Shown here: positions 27,149 through 38,900 of the stretch, one piece after another
How the letters are laid out: every line of letters begins with the position of its first letter
Numbering within the stretch: position 1 is the first letter of the stretch
Source: Myxococcales bacterium
Lineage (GTDB): Bacteria > Myxococcota_A > UBA9042 > GCA-2863065
Reading direction: 5' to 3'
Length of the DNA: 51,808 nt
Assembly: GCA_018780435.1 (NCBI GenBank)
Contig: JADMJS010000164.1
Span: forward strand, 1 to 51,808
Position numbers and translations under genes: made by a program
Notes under the pieces: generated by a model
Told to the model about the DNA's origin: nothing
Databases searched by the model: none
Seen by the model: the letters and a program-made list of their open reading frames with translations, nothing else

Positions 27149-28746
27149 TGAGTGCATACGCTGGGGTCCCCCGTGCACGTGTAGCCCGCTTCGACGATGC
27201 AGCTTTTGGCACAGCCGTCGCCGTCGTCGGCGTCGCCGTCGTCGCAGTCCTCGCCCAGCTCGACCTTCCCATCGCCGCAGACGGTCATCGCCAGCGGCTT
27301 GAAGCTATCCCCGGAGCACACCATGACCGCGGCCGCGCCGGTGTCGAGGTAGAGGTAGCCCTGGTGAGCGGCGTCACAGGCGACTGGCGCGGCGGCGGCC
27401 CGTTCCAGGCGACCGCCGGTGAGCGCACGCCCGCCGAAGCTCGACGCAGCTTCGACGATCAGAGGGCCACTGAAGGTCGTGGTGCCCGACAGCGTCAGGG
27501 GCCGGTTCTCTCCGCCGTATTGCAAATACCGGAGGTCCGGGGCGTTGCTCGTCGTATAGCCCTGCTCGAAGGTGGCGACGCCCGCGATGGTCGCGAGCCC
27601 CTTCACGACGAGGCCACCGCCGACGGTGAGGTGGCTGGCGACGGTCGCCGCACCGGAGACCTGCGCGACGCCAGTGGACGCGAGCCCACCGGCGGAGACG
27701 GTCGTGGCGCCGCCAACGGTCAGCGGGCCCTCGACGCTCACGTTGCCCGCGACCGAGGCCCCGCCGCTCAACACGGAGAGCCGGCCGGTGGCGTCGAAGG
27801 CGCCGTCGACCGTGGCGTCTCCGGTCACCGTGAGGCCGCCGGCCAGGATGGTGAGGCCGCCCGACGAGATGGTGACGGCGCCGCTCACGGCGAGCCCGTC
27901 CACCGTCGAGTCGCCCGTGACCTTCGCGGGGCCCTCGACGGCGAGGGTGAGACCTTGGGCGCCGGGGCGAAGATGCAGCTCGCCTCGGGCCGTGACCTTG
28001 GGGGCGAAGACGTTGACGCGCGATAGCGGCCGGAGGGCGCCGGTCGCATGGTCGCGGCCCACGAGGTGCAGCGACCGTCCAGAAGGCGTCACGGCGGCCC
28101 ACTGGAGAAAGCCGGACTGGGCCAGCGGAGCGTACGCCGCCGCGTCATAGAGCGCCGTCACGTCCGCCGCGGGGTGCGTGTAGAAATCGAAGTAGCCCTT
28201 CCCGAGGGCCGTGGGAGCCGTGAGCTGAGCGTCCGCGGTGAGTCGGTGCGCCCACTCGGATCGGGCAGCGACCTGGGCTCGGCGCGCCTGCTCCACCACC
28301 GCAGCGAAGGTAGTCTTGACGGCGTAGGGCACCGAGCCGAGGCGCACCGGCGGCAGGCAGCTCCCGGAGCCGCCGAGGCAGATCTGAAATGCCAGCCCGC
28401 TGTTCTCGGCGATGACCTCCTCGAGAGCGCAGTTCATGCCGCGTCCGATCTCGAGGTTGAGCACGCCGGCGACGACCTGCACCTTCGGGATCGACTCTCG
28501 GCAGAGCACCGACGTCCCACGCAGCAGGTTCACGAGGACGCTCTGGAACACGCCTGAGCCGCCGGGGAGCTTGGCGGGCGAGACCTTGGCCTGAAACCGG
28601 AACACCGGCGGACCCCGCTGGAGGCGTACGGCGTCGATCGCGTACGTGCACGGCGCGCTGCTAGTGCCGGCGCACGGGATCGGCTGCGCCCGACCGGGAT
28701 GCGGTAGGACGCCGAGAAGAAGGGCGAGGAGTGAGGCGAGGCGCAT
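27145..28746 (-). CDS. tail-fibre-like beta-repeat protein with DUF4215 end (paralogue 1 of 3)
   Basis: This is 533 residues from ATG 28746, chosen over an upstream frame start because TGGAG lies 7 bases before it and it follows the previous stop by 4 bp. A Sec signal peptide ends near PHPGRAQ. The head domain, residues about 20-145, has a ..[18 protein letters not shown] and [12 protein letters not shown] pattern and ends in SVPYAV, as in many fibre-head proteins. Residues about 230-430 are beta repeats rich in [15 protein letters not shown] units, probably a triple-stranded beta helix. A D-x-RYL motif ([11 protein letters not shown]) follows. The end carries one DUF4215 module ([16 protein letters not shown].. 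DGCAKSC). It has no lipobox. Neighbours on both sides are translationally coupled. Confidence 0.87.
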   Translation of the reverse strand: MRLASLLALLLGVLPHPGRAQPIPCAGTSSAPCTYAIDAVRLQRGPPVFRFQAKVSPAKLPGGSGVFQSVLVNLLRGTSVLCRESIPKVQVVAGVLNLEIGRGMNCALEEVIAENSGLAFQICLGGSGSCLPPVRLGSVPYAVKTTFAAVVEQARRAQVAARSEWAHRLTADAQLTAPTALGKGYFDFYTHPAADVTALYDAAAYAPLAQSGFLQWAAVTPSGRSLHLVGRDHATGALRPLSRVNVFAPKVTARGELHLRPGAQGLTLAVEGPAKVTGDSTVDGLAVSGAVTISSGGLTILAGGLTVTGDATVDGAFDATGRLSVLSGGASVAGNVSVEGPLTVGGATTVSAGGLASTGVAQVSGAATVASHLTVGGGLVVKGLATIAGVATFEQGYTTSNAPDLRYLQYGGENRPLTLSGTTTFSGPLIVEAASSFGGRALTGGRLERAAAAPVACDAAHQGYLYLDTGAAAVMVCSGDSFKPLAMTVCGDGKVELGEDCDDGDADDGDGCAKSCIVEAGYTCTGDPSVCTQ

Positions 28747-28750
28747 CGGA

Positions 28751-30379
28751 CTACTCCAGCTCACACGCGGCGTTGCAGCCGTCGCCCGGGTTCACGTTGC
28801 CGTCGTCGCACGCCTCACCAGGGACCGCGAGGCCGTCGCCGCAGACTCGGTACGTCAGCGGGCGGTACTCGCCGCCGACGCACAATTGGAGACCACCGGA
28901 CTCGGTGCTCAAGTACACGGCACCCTCGCTCGACGCCTCGCAGGTGATGGGTGGAAGCAACGCTGAGGGGATCTGCCAACCGCTCACAGTGCCGCCGTTC
29001 AGCGATAGGCTCCCTGGGCTGAGGATGAGGGCCGCTGCGGCGGTGAATGCGCCTCCGAAGCTCTGGTCCCGACTCTCGGTCGGTCCCCGCGCGTAGCGGT
29101 CCTCGGGGCCGAGATCGGGCTCCGCGTGGCCCACTTGGAAGGTTACGGGCCCCTTGAACGTGACCGATCCGAGCACGTCGAGCGTGCCGCCGAGCGTGGT
29201 GGCTCCGGACGTCGCGAGCGTCGTGTGGAAGTCCGCGTCTCCAGTGATGTTCAGGCCGCCGCTGGAGAGGCCGGCCGCGCCAGCGACGCCGAGCGTCCCC
29301 GAGAACGCGCTGTCCGCGCCAGCGCCAAGGCCCCCGTCGGTGATGGTCAGCGGACCGCCCGCGGTGACGGCGCCCGTGATCGTCGCGCCGCCGGTGACGG
29401 ACAGGCTGCCTGCGGTGATGGAGAGGCCGCCGGACGCGATCGTCACGTTCTGACTCACCAGGAGCGTGCCGCCCAACGACGCCGCGCTTGCGACGTGGAG
29501 TCCACCACCGGTCACGGTGAGCGTGGGCCCAGCCGCGCCGGCCGGCGGTGTCACAGTGAGGACGCCGAGGAGGCGCGTGCTGGCGCTGGCCAGGACCAGC
29601 GCGTCGAGCGGCTGGAGCGCGCCGTCGTGCTCGCGCGCGGCGATGGTGAGCACCTGGGCGCTCGGGTGGCGAGTCGGTGTCCACTGGATGAAACCACCGC
29701 GCTCGTAGGGCGCGAATCCGGCCGCGTCGTACAGCGCCGACGCGTCGGCGGCGGTGGGGGTCGTGAACTCGGTGTAGCCGGTGCCGATGACGCGCCGCTC
29801 GGCGACGCTGTCATCGGCCGCGACACGGTGTGCGTAGTTGGCCTGCGCCGCGCGCTCGACCCGCCAAGCGCGGTCGGCGAGGTGAGCCCAGCTCGCCTTC
29901 ACGGCGTAGCCTGTGGTGGCGAGGTCGATTGCCGGCAGGCACGTCGACGGGCTCCCGGGGCAGACGACCAGGCTGAGCTCGCTGGTTCGCCCGATCTTGT
30001 CGTTCAGGTTGCAGCTCATCTGCGCGCCGATCTCGAGGTTCATGACGCCACCGACGACGCGCACGTCCTTGAACCCCTCGGCGCAGACCTCGTCGTTGCC
30101 GCGCATGACGCGCACGAGCACGTCTTTGAAGAGGCCCTCGCCGACCGGGAGCTTGGCCTGCGAGATGCGTGCTTGCAGATGGAAGGTGGACGGGACCTCG
30201 GTGAGCCCGACCGTCTCCATCTGGATGCCGCACGGCCAGTCCTCGCCGGGGAGGCACGCGCTGTCCTGGGCGGAAGCGGGCGCTGCGGCGAGGCACGCGG
30301 TGGCGAGGCAAGCGGCGAGGGCACTCGACGCTCTTGACGCATTCGTGAGATTGAGTGACTTCAGTTCCGCGGCTGACAT
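28751..30379 (-). CDS. tail-fibre-like beta-repeat protein with DUF4215 end (paralogue 2 of 3)
   Basis: This 542-residue protein has a start ATG 30379 that overlaps the upstream gene by 19 bp; the ribosome site is weak, so coupling is likely. The signal peptide ends near AAPASAQDS. It follows the same plan as its neighbours: a head domain ([42 protein letters not shown]), a linking region with [19 protein letters not shown], and Gly/Thr/Ser-rich beta repeats at about 290-420 ([18 protein letters not shown]). An EDRYARG motif, a C-terminal [19 protein letters not shown] segment and a shortened DUF4215 module ([16 protein letters not shown]) follow. The product is probably a secreted homo- or heterotrimeric fibre subunit. 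Confidence 0.87.
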   Translation of the reverse strand: MSAAELKSLNLTNASRASSALAACLATACLAAAPASAQDSACLPGEDWPCGIQMETVGLTEVPSTFHLQARISQAKLPVGEGLFKDVLVRVMRGNDEVCAEGFKDVRVVGGVMNLEIGAQMSCNLNDKIGRTSELSLVVCPGSPSTCLPAIDLATTGYAVKASWAHLADRAWRVERAAQANYAHRVAADDSVAERRVIGTGYTEFTTPTAADASALYDAAGFAPYERGGFIQWTPTRHPSAQVLTIAAREHDGALQPLDALVLASASTRLLGVLTVTPPAGAAGPTLTVTGGGLHVASAASLGGTLLVSQNVTIASGGLSITAGSLSVTGGATITGAVTAGGPLTITDGGLGAGADSAFSGTLGVAGAAGLSSGGLNITGDADFHTTLATSGATTLGGTLDVLGSVTFKGPVTFQVGHAEPDLGPEDRYARGPTESRDQSFGGAFTAAAALILSPGSLSLNGGTVSGWQIPSALLPPITCEASSEGAVYLSTESGGLQLCVGGEYRPLTYRVCGDGLAVPGEACDDGNVNPGDGCNAACELE

Positions 30380-32910
30380 ATTACACCATACTTTTGGCCA
30401 AATTGCTCGGCGGAACTATAGGCCTGCGTCCAGCTCGTGGACCCATCGCCATAGATCACGAAGCGCACCAAGGCGGCGTACTGCCCGAATGTGTCGGAGC
30501 CGAGCCAGATCTGTCCGGCTGGGAAGTCGTTGGTCGACGAACCGTCAGCCCAGACCCCCGGCGTGTTGTACGTGCTGTATCCAAGCCACGCGAGGTGGCA
30601 AGGGTCGCCGAAGTCGTTGAAGTTCTGGCAACTACTTCCGTAGTTGGCGGATTGGTAGAAGGCCATCCCCGCCAGCCGGTAACCCGTCGCTTGGTCGTGG
30701 ATCGAAGGCAATACTTGGTTCATCGAGGCGCCGCAGACGTCGACAGCCTCCCAATAGGTCTTGAGCCCAAGCCCCGGGTATCCCGTGTACACTTGGCACT
30801 GCTTGCCAGGATTGGTCGTGTACGAGGCCGTGAACGTGTAGTTTGCGCCCGAGGAAATGCGCATACACTTCGACGGGTAGTTCCAGCATTCCGCGCAGCC
30901 CCAGTTCGTCTCTACGCGACACTCCGACGAACAACCGTCGCCGGGGTTCAGGTTCCCGTCGTCGCAGTCCTCCGGGCTGGCCGTGTGGAAGCGCGTCACC
31001 ACGCCGTCGCCGCACTTGTAACACTGGCTCGCGCAGGCCGCGTAGCCTGCGGTCACCGTGCAAGGCTGAGAGCAGAAATACGTCGGATCCGGCGCCGTGC
31101 AGCTCGCACAGCCGACCGCACCGCCGGTATCGCACACCTCGCCGGGCTCGAGCTTGCCGTTACCGCAGTTCTTGCACACGCTCGGCGCGCCGGAACACGT
31201 CCACCCGCCGGACTCCACCTGGCATGTGGGGTCACACCCGTCGCCGGCCGCATACCCGCCGTCGTCGCACCCTTCACCCGGATCTACTACGCCGTCGCCA
31301 CACTCGTAGCAGACGCTCGGCTGACCGGCGCACGCGTAGTGGTTCTCGACCGCGCACGCGTCCGAACAGCCGTCCCCGGCGACGCGGTTCTTGTCGTCGC
31401 ACTGCTCTTTGCCGCTGGTGCGCCCGTCGCCGCACGCCGCCATCACGACGCGTCGCCAAACGGTGCCGATGCACACCTCGAAGACGCCGGGCGACGAGTT
31501 CACGGTGAACGCGCCCTCGTGGGCCACGTCGCACGGGAACGGCGCGCCCGGCGACACGGGCATCCGCGCACCGCTGACTGGAAGGGAGTTGAAGCGCAGG
31601 CCCCCGCTGGCGACCACCGGGCCGGCGAGCGTCACCGAGGCCAGCGGCCGGAAGGCGCGCGCTTCGGCGGGCGACGCGACGTAGCGCGAGTCGGCCGCTT
31701 GGGGGCCGGACGCGCTCCCGGCGTTGAGCTCCACGAAGGACTCGAACACGGCTGGACCCGTGACCACGAGGTCACCGCCCACGTTGGTGGCGCCGAGGGC
31801 CGTGAGGGGACCCGTCGAGGCGGCGCCGGAGACGGTGAGACCGCCGCTCGAGACTGTGATCGGACCCGAGACAGCGAGGCCACCGCCGACCGCGACATTT
31901 CCAGTGATGGAGGCGCCGCCTTGGGCGAAGAGCCCGCCGCTGGTGCTGGAGAGGGCCCCGCCGACGGCCAGCGCGCCGGTGGACACGAGGCCACCGCCGA
32001 GAACCGTGAGATCGCCCGTCTCCACGACCGCCGTGCCGCTCGACGTGAGCGTCCCCAGAACCTCGACGCTCCCGGAGATAGACGCCTCGCCCTCGTGTAC
32101 GACGAGCCCGGCGCTGCCCGGCGGCGCCTCCACACGCAGCATCGCGCCGAGGGGCATCTCTTTAGCGGCGATGACCAACTCCAGGAGCGGGACGAGCCGG
32201 TCGGCCCGCGGGTCTTTCGCGCTCACGTGGAGGGTCCGTGCTGAGGGATCTTTGACGGGCGTCCAGAGCAGGAAACCCGCGTCCGCTGCGGCGGCGAAGG
32301 CCTGACTGGAGCCGAAGAGCGCGAGAGCATCTGCCGCGGCCGGTGTGCCGAAGTCGAAGAGGCCCGTCGTGATCTGGGGACGCACGAGCATGTCGCGATC
32401 CGCCGTGATCCAGCGCGTCCAGAGGGCCTCGACCGCCTCGTCGGCCCGCACCGCCTGCCGGGCGATGGACGCGTACGAAGCGCTGATCGCGTAGGGGCTA
32501 GATCCAATCGGCAAGGGTTTCAAACAGTTGCCCGGGCCGACACAGACCTGAAAGGCCAGATCGCCGTTTTCGGCGAGGATCCGGCCAAGCGGGCAGCTCA
32601 TGCCGGCGCCGATGGTGAGGTTCAGCACCGACTCGACGACGGGGATCGCTTGGAACGCCTCTTGACAGAGGATCTCCTGTCCGCGGAGGACGTTCACCAG
32701 GACGTTCTGAAGCGTGGTGTCGGCGACGGGTAGCTGCGCTTGCGAGAGACGCGCCTGGAGCTCGAAACGCAGGGGTATTGGGGCGACCCCGGGCGACGTC
32801 AGATCGAAGGAGCAGCGCTGGCCCGCGGCGGCGCGACACGGCACCTCTTGGCCTGCTGCTGCGCTAGCGAACATCAGAGCCGCGAGCGTCACTCGCAGAG
32901 ACCACTTCAT
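30361..32910 (-). CDS. tail-fibre-like protein with DUF4215 repeats and C-type-lectin-like tip (paralogue 3 of 3)
   Basis: This is 849 residues from ATG 32910, chosen because it makes an ATGA overlap with the upstream gene, has GGTGAG upstream, and opens a clean signal peptide (MKWSLRVTLAALMFASAAAG). The head domain and Gly/Ser/Thr beta repeats are as in the two downstream paralogues; DSRYVASPAEA marks the end of the repeat shaft. Residues about 500-680 are four to five DUF4215-type Cys-rich modules (CDDGNLNPGDGCSSEC and relatives). Residues about 690-849 resemble a C-type-lectin domain: TYWEAVDVCGASMN.. LPSIHD, PCHLAWLGYS, W.DGSS, and a closing YGVICQP. This copy alone has the extra tip, so it may be the ligand-binding subunit of the set. 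Confidence 0.87.
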   Translation of the reverse strand: MKWSLRVTLAALMFASAAAGQEVPCRAAAGQRCSFDLTSPGVAPIPLRFELQARLSQAQLPVADTTLQNVLVNVLRGQEILCQEAFQAIPVVESVLNLTIGAGMSCPLGRILAENGDLAFQVCVGPGNCLKPLPIGSSPYAISASYASIARQAVRADEAVEALWTRWITADRDMLVRPQITTGLFDFGTPAAADALALFGSSQAFAAAADAGFLLWTPVKDPSARTLHVSAKDPRADRLVPLLELVIAAKEMPLGAMLRVEAPPGSAGLVVHEGEASISGSVEVLGTLTSSGTAVVETGDLTVLGGGLVSTGALAVGGALSSTSGGLFAQGGASITGNVAVGGGLAVSGPITVSSGGLTVSGAASTGPLTALGATNVGGDLVVTGPAVFESFVELNAGSASGPQAADSRYVASPAEARAFRPLASVTLAGPVVASGGLRFNSLPVSGARMPVSPGAPFPCDVAHEGAFTVNSSPGVFEVCIGTVWRRVVMAACGDGRTSGKEQCDDKNRVAGDGCSDACAVENHYACAGQPSVCYECGDGVVDPGEGCDDGGYAAGDGCDPTCQVESGGWTCSGAPSVCKNCGNGKLEPGEVCDTGGAVGCASCTAPDPTYFCSQPCTVTAGYAACASQCYKCGDGVVTRFHTASPEDCDDGNLNPGDGCSSECRVETNWGCAECWNYPSKCMRISSGANYTFTASYTTNPGKQCQVYTGYPGLGLKTYWEAVDVCGASMNQVLPSIHDQATGYRLAGMAFYQSANYGSSCQNFNDFGDPCHLAWLGYSTYNTPGVWADGSSTNDFPAGQIWLGSDTFGQYAALVRFVIYGDGSTSWTQAYSSAEQFGQKYGVICQPRN

Positions 32911-35900
32911 GGGCTCACCACACTCAGGCTGACGCCGTTGAGCAGCGCCCATGGGTTCCAGATGGGCGACGATCCGAAGAGGTCTCCGGGGCTCATCTGT
33001 CCGTTCTCGTCGACGTCGGACCAGCACGACACCGTGTAGGGCCACAGCGCCTGGGCCACGCCCGCGACGGTCATCGGCCAGACGGCGCCTTGTTTGCGTG
33101 TGATGCCGCCGTTCTCGCAGGTGGTCTCGTCAGTCGGCGGGGCGCAGGTCAGCGTGGTCGTCGCGATGACCGGCGCGGTCAACGTGACCGGTGTCGCGAG
33201 CACGGGACCGACGTGCCAGAAGCAGCGGGCGCCCGCCGGGCCGAGTGGCTCGCCCAGGAGCGTGACCGAGGCGACCGAGGCCAGTTCGAGCGCGTCGAAG
33301 ACGACGGGGGCCGTGGAGGTAGACGAGGCGGTGACCACCCGGTACGCGCCCGGGTCGCCGGGGTTGAAGCGTGGCAGACCCGTGGACGTGTCGTTGTCAC
33401 CGTCGGCGTTCACCATGACGACGAGCGCGTAGCTACCCGGCGGCACGTGTGCGGTGACCGGCTGCTCGTTGTCATCGGGCACCAGCTCCGCCATCAGGAA
33501 CGTGGCCATACCCTTCTTGATCTTCGCGCTCTTGGGGGCGACCGCGAGGAGCCTGGACGGCGCGGTCCCGGGTAGCGAGTAGAGCCGCGCGGCGACGGCG
33601 GCGCCCTCTGCCCCGTCGAGCTGGGCCTGGACTGCGACGATGGCCGCGTCTACGCAGTCGACCGCGATCCCCGAGACACCCGCGCCTGCGACGACGCCGG
33701 CGCCGTTATGAACCTCGCAGTACTGGGTGGGAGCGCTAGGCTGCCGGTCGACAACCACCTCGAAGGTCGCGCCGTCAGGCTGTTTGGCGGGCATGGTCCA
33801 CGGGCTTGCGCCCGAGGCCGTGGGGGCCACGTCCGCAACCACGCTGCTGCCGGCGAATTTGAGCCGCAGACCGTTGCCCTTGAGGCCACTCGTGGTGCCG
33901 GAGATAGCGTACGACTCCGCCGAGAGTGCGCCCTGACAGATCACCGCGACCGGCTCCGGTGCCTCGCCGCTCACGACGCCGGTGCCGTTCGCCACGACGC
34001 ACGTCGTCGGTGGTCCCTGTGGCAGAGCCTCGAGGGTGACTTCGTAGGACTCACCCTCGGTCAGCCGCGCCTCGAACGCGAACTCGACGGGCGTGAGCGC
34101 CCCGGGGACGTAGGACACCGTAATCGGCATGCCGCCGTTGAGCGCGAGCTGGAGGCCCGGCCCCGTGAGACCGACGGCGAGGCCGCCAATGGTGTACGTT
34201 TCAAGTTCGGTGCATGTGATTACAGCCGCGATGAACGGCTCGCCAGGGACCGTCCCCTTGCCGCCAGCCGTCACGTTGCACGCCACGGCCTCGGGCACGG
34301 CGTCGATGCGCACGTCGTAGTCGGTGCCTTCGAGAACCGGGTCGGGGAACTCGACGTCCCCGTCGGCGCCGATGTTGAGCGGCGCCCCGCCGGGCGTGGA
34401 GCGGACGACGAGCGGGGGCGTGGCCGCTGCCGGGAGCCCGCTCACCGAGACGCGCATCGCCACGGCTGCGGCCGCCTTGCACGTGATGGCGAGCGGCGGG
34501 GGTGCGCTGTCGCCCACGGTGCCGGTGGCGCCGACGATCACGCAGACCGCGCCGCTCGGCGCGCTTCGGACCGACAGCCGATACTCGCCGCCGGGGGGCA
34601 GCGCCGTGAGGGCGAAGGGACCGTTGTCGGTCCGCACGTAGTCGAGGACAGCGGACGTGCTCTTGCCGTCGTCACTGAACACGCCGCGGAGGGTCAGCGT
34701 TCCACCGGGTTCTAGCCCGGCGACCGTGGCCCCAATGAGCGACCGAGTGCTGCACTGGATCGTGGCCGTGGACCCCTCCTTGCCGAGGTAGCCCGATGTC
34801 TCGAGAGCGCCGAGGTCGAAGGTGCAGACCGTCCCGATCGACGGCTGGCCGATGATCGCGAGCGACCAGGACGACCCGATCGAGCTGGTGCCGGGGCAGG
34901 CGAAGGTCTGTGAGGCGCTCGTGCCCGGCGGGGAGACGACGCCGCCGGGACAGCGGATTTGGAGCGGCGCGGTGCCGGCGGCGTAGCCGTCGACCTGGAG
35001 CGTGATGCCCACCTGTGGGATCGGGACTGCTTGGAAACCATCGCCGTGGCCGAAGGAGCGAAGCCACGTGACGTCGAGGAGGCCGTAGGTCACGCCGGAG
35101 CCGAGGAAGGTGGCCGGGTGCGAGACGGGGTCGAACGAGGCGTCGCCCCCCGCCCAGGCGTGGCACGGGACGTCGAGCTCGGGCGTGACCTCCACGCGGC
35201 ACGCGTCGCCCGTGTCGAGCACGATGGCGCCAGCGCGGGCGGGCCACTCGGTGACGATCGGGATGTTCGCGAAGGTGACGCTCGCGGTCTCGCCCTGGTG
35301 GCTGGGGTCGACGACGTTGCAGTTGAGGAGCGCGAAGCCCTTGGTGTCCGTGGGGAAGTCGATGAGACCGTAGGTCCCCGGCGACGTGCAGTCAGCGCCC
35401 GGCTGGGCGCAAAACGCATCGCGCTCCGGCGAGCGCTCGGTGGCGATGTCGCCGTAGAAGAGCTTCTTGACGCCGTCAGTGTCGGTTGGGAGCAACCGGT
35501 CCTGCCCGTAACCGCCGTAGGCGCAGACGGTGTTGGCGCTGATCGCGTTCATGACCGACGCACCGCGCACCTGCACGTCGGCGATGACCGCGGCCGGCGC
35601 GCCGCCCCGGAGGTAGTCGAGCTCGCCGTTGCCGGCGAATGGACAGCCCGGTCCGCCACCCTTCTGGCAGGCCCGGATCGCATCGGTAGGCGCGATCTCG
35701 AGCTCGTACCCGAGGGCCGAGCGGCTGCCGGGCGGTCGACGGTCGCACACGGTGGTATCCACGGCGCCGCCCCCCGACGCAGCGGCGAGATCGGCCGGAC
35801 AGAAGTCCTTGTCCTTGGCGCCGAGCCCAGTCGCGCCCGCGATGGCGTTATCGTACGGCGAGGTGACGAGGCGCAGCCGGAGGTCGGTGAAGGGGTGCGG

Positions 35901-38900
35901 CGCCACGATGACAGCCGGGGCCTGGCGCGCGGCCAGCTCGGTCTCGGCGTGGACCGTGACGACCCCGATGTGCTGCCACTCGGCGTAGAAGGGCCCGCCC
36001 TTGACCTCGACCACCACCTCGGGCGGCGCGCCGAGGTCGCCGGCACCGAACGCCGTGACAGCGATGGGGATCCGCTGATCGACTGCCTGAGTGTAGCCGC
36101 GCCATGCGCCGAGTCCGGTCTCGGCCGGGATCGCCTGACGCATCTCGCCGCTGCCCGCCAGCGATCCGGGCGCGAGATCCCACCACGTCCAGTCATGGAG
36201 AACACAGCTACCTTCCTGGCAGAATTCGGTCGTCGAATCGCAGAGATAGACCGACTCACCATCCTCGAAGGCGTAGCAGTCGGAGATGCAGGCACCCGCA
36301 TCGCAGCGGAAGCTCCGTTGGTCAGGGCACCCCTCGACGCTTTCGATGCTCAGCGCCCCGAGCTGCTTCACGGAGTCACGGCACTCGATACAGGTCAGGC
36401 TCGCGTCGTCACAGAAGCGACACGGGCCGTTCAGGCATTGCTCAGTGAAGCACTGCGCGTCGAGGTCGCAGTCCGCCGCGCAGACCCAACTGAAGAGGTC
36501 TTTGCCCTTGGGGCCGCTGAACTCCTGCTCGACGCCGAGGGGTCGCAGCGTGCACCGTCCGCCCGTGGCGGAGCACGAGTAGGGATCGAGTGGGTCACAG
36601 GGCACGAGCCGGCACTGCTTCTCGACGCAGAGGTGGTAGTCAGGGCAGTCCTGGTGGCTCTCCGAACACGTCGGCAGCTTGGACGCGAGGGTGCCGTCTT
36701 GCCCGGTCGCGGCGAGGAACTCATGGCCACGCTCCGCCTCGGAGCGGAAGGCGTCGGGATCACGGAGACCGCGCCACGTCTTGAGCTCGTCCAGCCCGCC
36801 ACGGAAGCCCGAGAGCATGGCTTTGGTGATGGGGTGCTGCACACCGCCGACCCAGTTGCACGCCATGAAGCGGTCGCGTTGCTCCCAGTCGAGACCGCGC
36901 ACCCGGGTGGGTGTCGAGAGGAGCTTCGAGGTGCCCGTGGCGCTCACGAGACCGTCCGTACGGAGGAGAGTGGGGCGGGTGTGGCTGATGGCAGCGAGGA
37001 GAAGGCGATCACCGGCGGGGGCAAAGGCGGCGTCCTCCACTCGCTCGAAGAGCCCGGCGGCTTCAAAGACCACCGGTGGCGCGGCGCCGGTGAGGTCCTT
37101 GACGAGCAGCTCGTCGAGGCCGACTTGCTGGACCGCCGCGAATGGGACTTGGGGCGCAAGGCCACTGGGGCGCGCGAACGACAGTACGGCGAGCTCGCCT
37201 GCAGGGAGCGGGCGATCGCTAAGAGGGCTCGTGACCGCCACACGGACGAAGGCGCGCCCGTCGACGTAGCGCACGTCGAGCTGCAACTCCTTGGAGAGCG
37301 CGGTGAGCAGGCCGCCGGGGCTCATCGGGTTGCCGTCACCGTCTTCGAGCTGTGGCACCAGCGCGAGCCCGTCGAACTCGATGAACAAGTCGTCGATGGA
37401 CGACGGGTGGCAGTCGAGCGTATCCCAGGCCCCGTCCTGGTTTCTGTCCTCGTCCGAGTCCGTGATCGCGTTCACGTTGCGGTCCCAACACGAGGCCGCG
37501 TAACCGCCGGGCGTGTGCGTGACGACCACGGAGTCCCCGGCGCCGGGCACCGCGGCGAACTGGTCCGTATCGACGTAGAGCGTGGAGGAGCGCACGGCGA
37601 CGGCGCGCTCGAGCACGATAGGCTGTGGCGCGGCGGCTTTCTCGCTGTGGTGGGCGGCGAGGAGGCGGATGTCATCGCCCGCCTCACCGAGGCCCGTTAC
37701 GGGCTCGATGGTCGAGAGCGCCGCAGTGGCGCGGAGGGTGAGTCGCAGGACGGTGTGGCCGGATGGGCTGAGCGCGTCGACGCCGTCGACGAGGACCACG
37801 CCGCGGTTGCCGGGGCCGTCAGCGCCCCGAATGAAATGCGGGTTCGAATGGTGTCGTAGGGGGGCGCTGCCCGTCACTCGCGCGAGATCGATGGCGCCCG
37901 CGCCGACGAGGGCCGAGTAGTCGAGCTGCGCAGACGTGCCGCCGCCGGGCGTTTCGATCGCCGGCTGATTCTGCTCGCGGTCCCAAGGGATGTAGTAGAT
38001 GTGCTTTGCCCGGGTGACGGCGTTGTCGTCCTGTAGGACGTCGAAGGCCCCCGACTCGAACACGAGCCCGGACCCATCAGGCGCCCAGCGCGGGTGACGC
38101 GCCGCGAAGCCGAGCGACGCGTCGCCGAAGCCCGTCGTCAGTTGCCGCCGGGCCCCGCCTGCCGCATCCGAGACCCAGATTTCATAGGAGCCGCTCACGT
38201 TGGCGCTGTAGAGCACCATGCCGAGGAGCGGGCTGAAGTCCGGGTCCTTGTAGTTGAACTCGGCGTCGTCGATCACCGGCGTCCGCCCCGTGCCGGCCGG
38301 CGAGACGCGAGAGAGGCCCCAAGTCCCTGAATCGTAGGCGGCGACGAAGAGATCCTCGGGCGGCTTCCCCCCGACGACGTCGCCCTCGTCGTGGAGTACG
38401 ACATCGGTCGCGGCGAAGAACTGCGGGCACGCCGTCACGGCGGGCGGCTGCGTCATTGCGATGGTCTTCACTCGAGCGCCATCGAAGTAGAGCTCGGCTT
38501 TTCCTTGCGCCGCGTCGACGACGAGCCCGAGGTGGTGCCACGTGCGGAGCGCGATTCCCGTCACGATGGTCGTCTCTGCCGGCGCGGGGACCGTCTGGAG
38601 CAGGTCGCCGTCCAGGAACGTGAGCCTCATCTTGCCGCCCGGCTCGGGCCGTAGCAGCAGCGCGAAGCGCGTGCGCTCGCCGTAGCCCATGTGGGCGAAC
38701 ACGACCTGCGGCGTGGTCTTCAGCTCGGCGCTCGATGCACCTTCAGCGAAGAACCAGCCGGCGGCCGACACACTCTGCGCGATGGGTGCAAGCGGATCGC
38801 GAAAGTCGATCGGTAGCTGCAGGTGATTGGAGCTCCCGTCCAGCCACACCGCAGCGCCGCTGATGCCGGCGATAGGCGCGCCACCGACGAGAGGACCTGA

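Noticed and set aside
34959..37859. 966-codon plus-strand frame inside the 2460-residue gene
   Set aside because: It is a long open frame caused by high GC. The minus strand has LamG and PD40 motifs and operon overlaps; the plus frame has none and no ribosome site.
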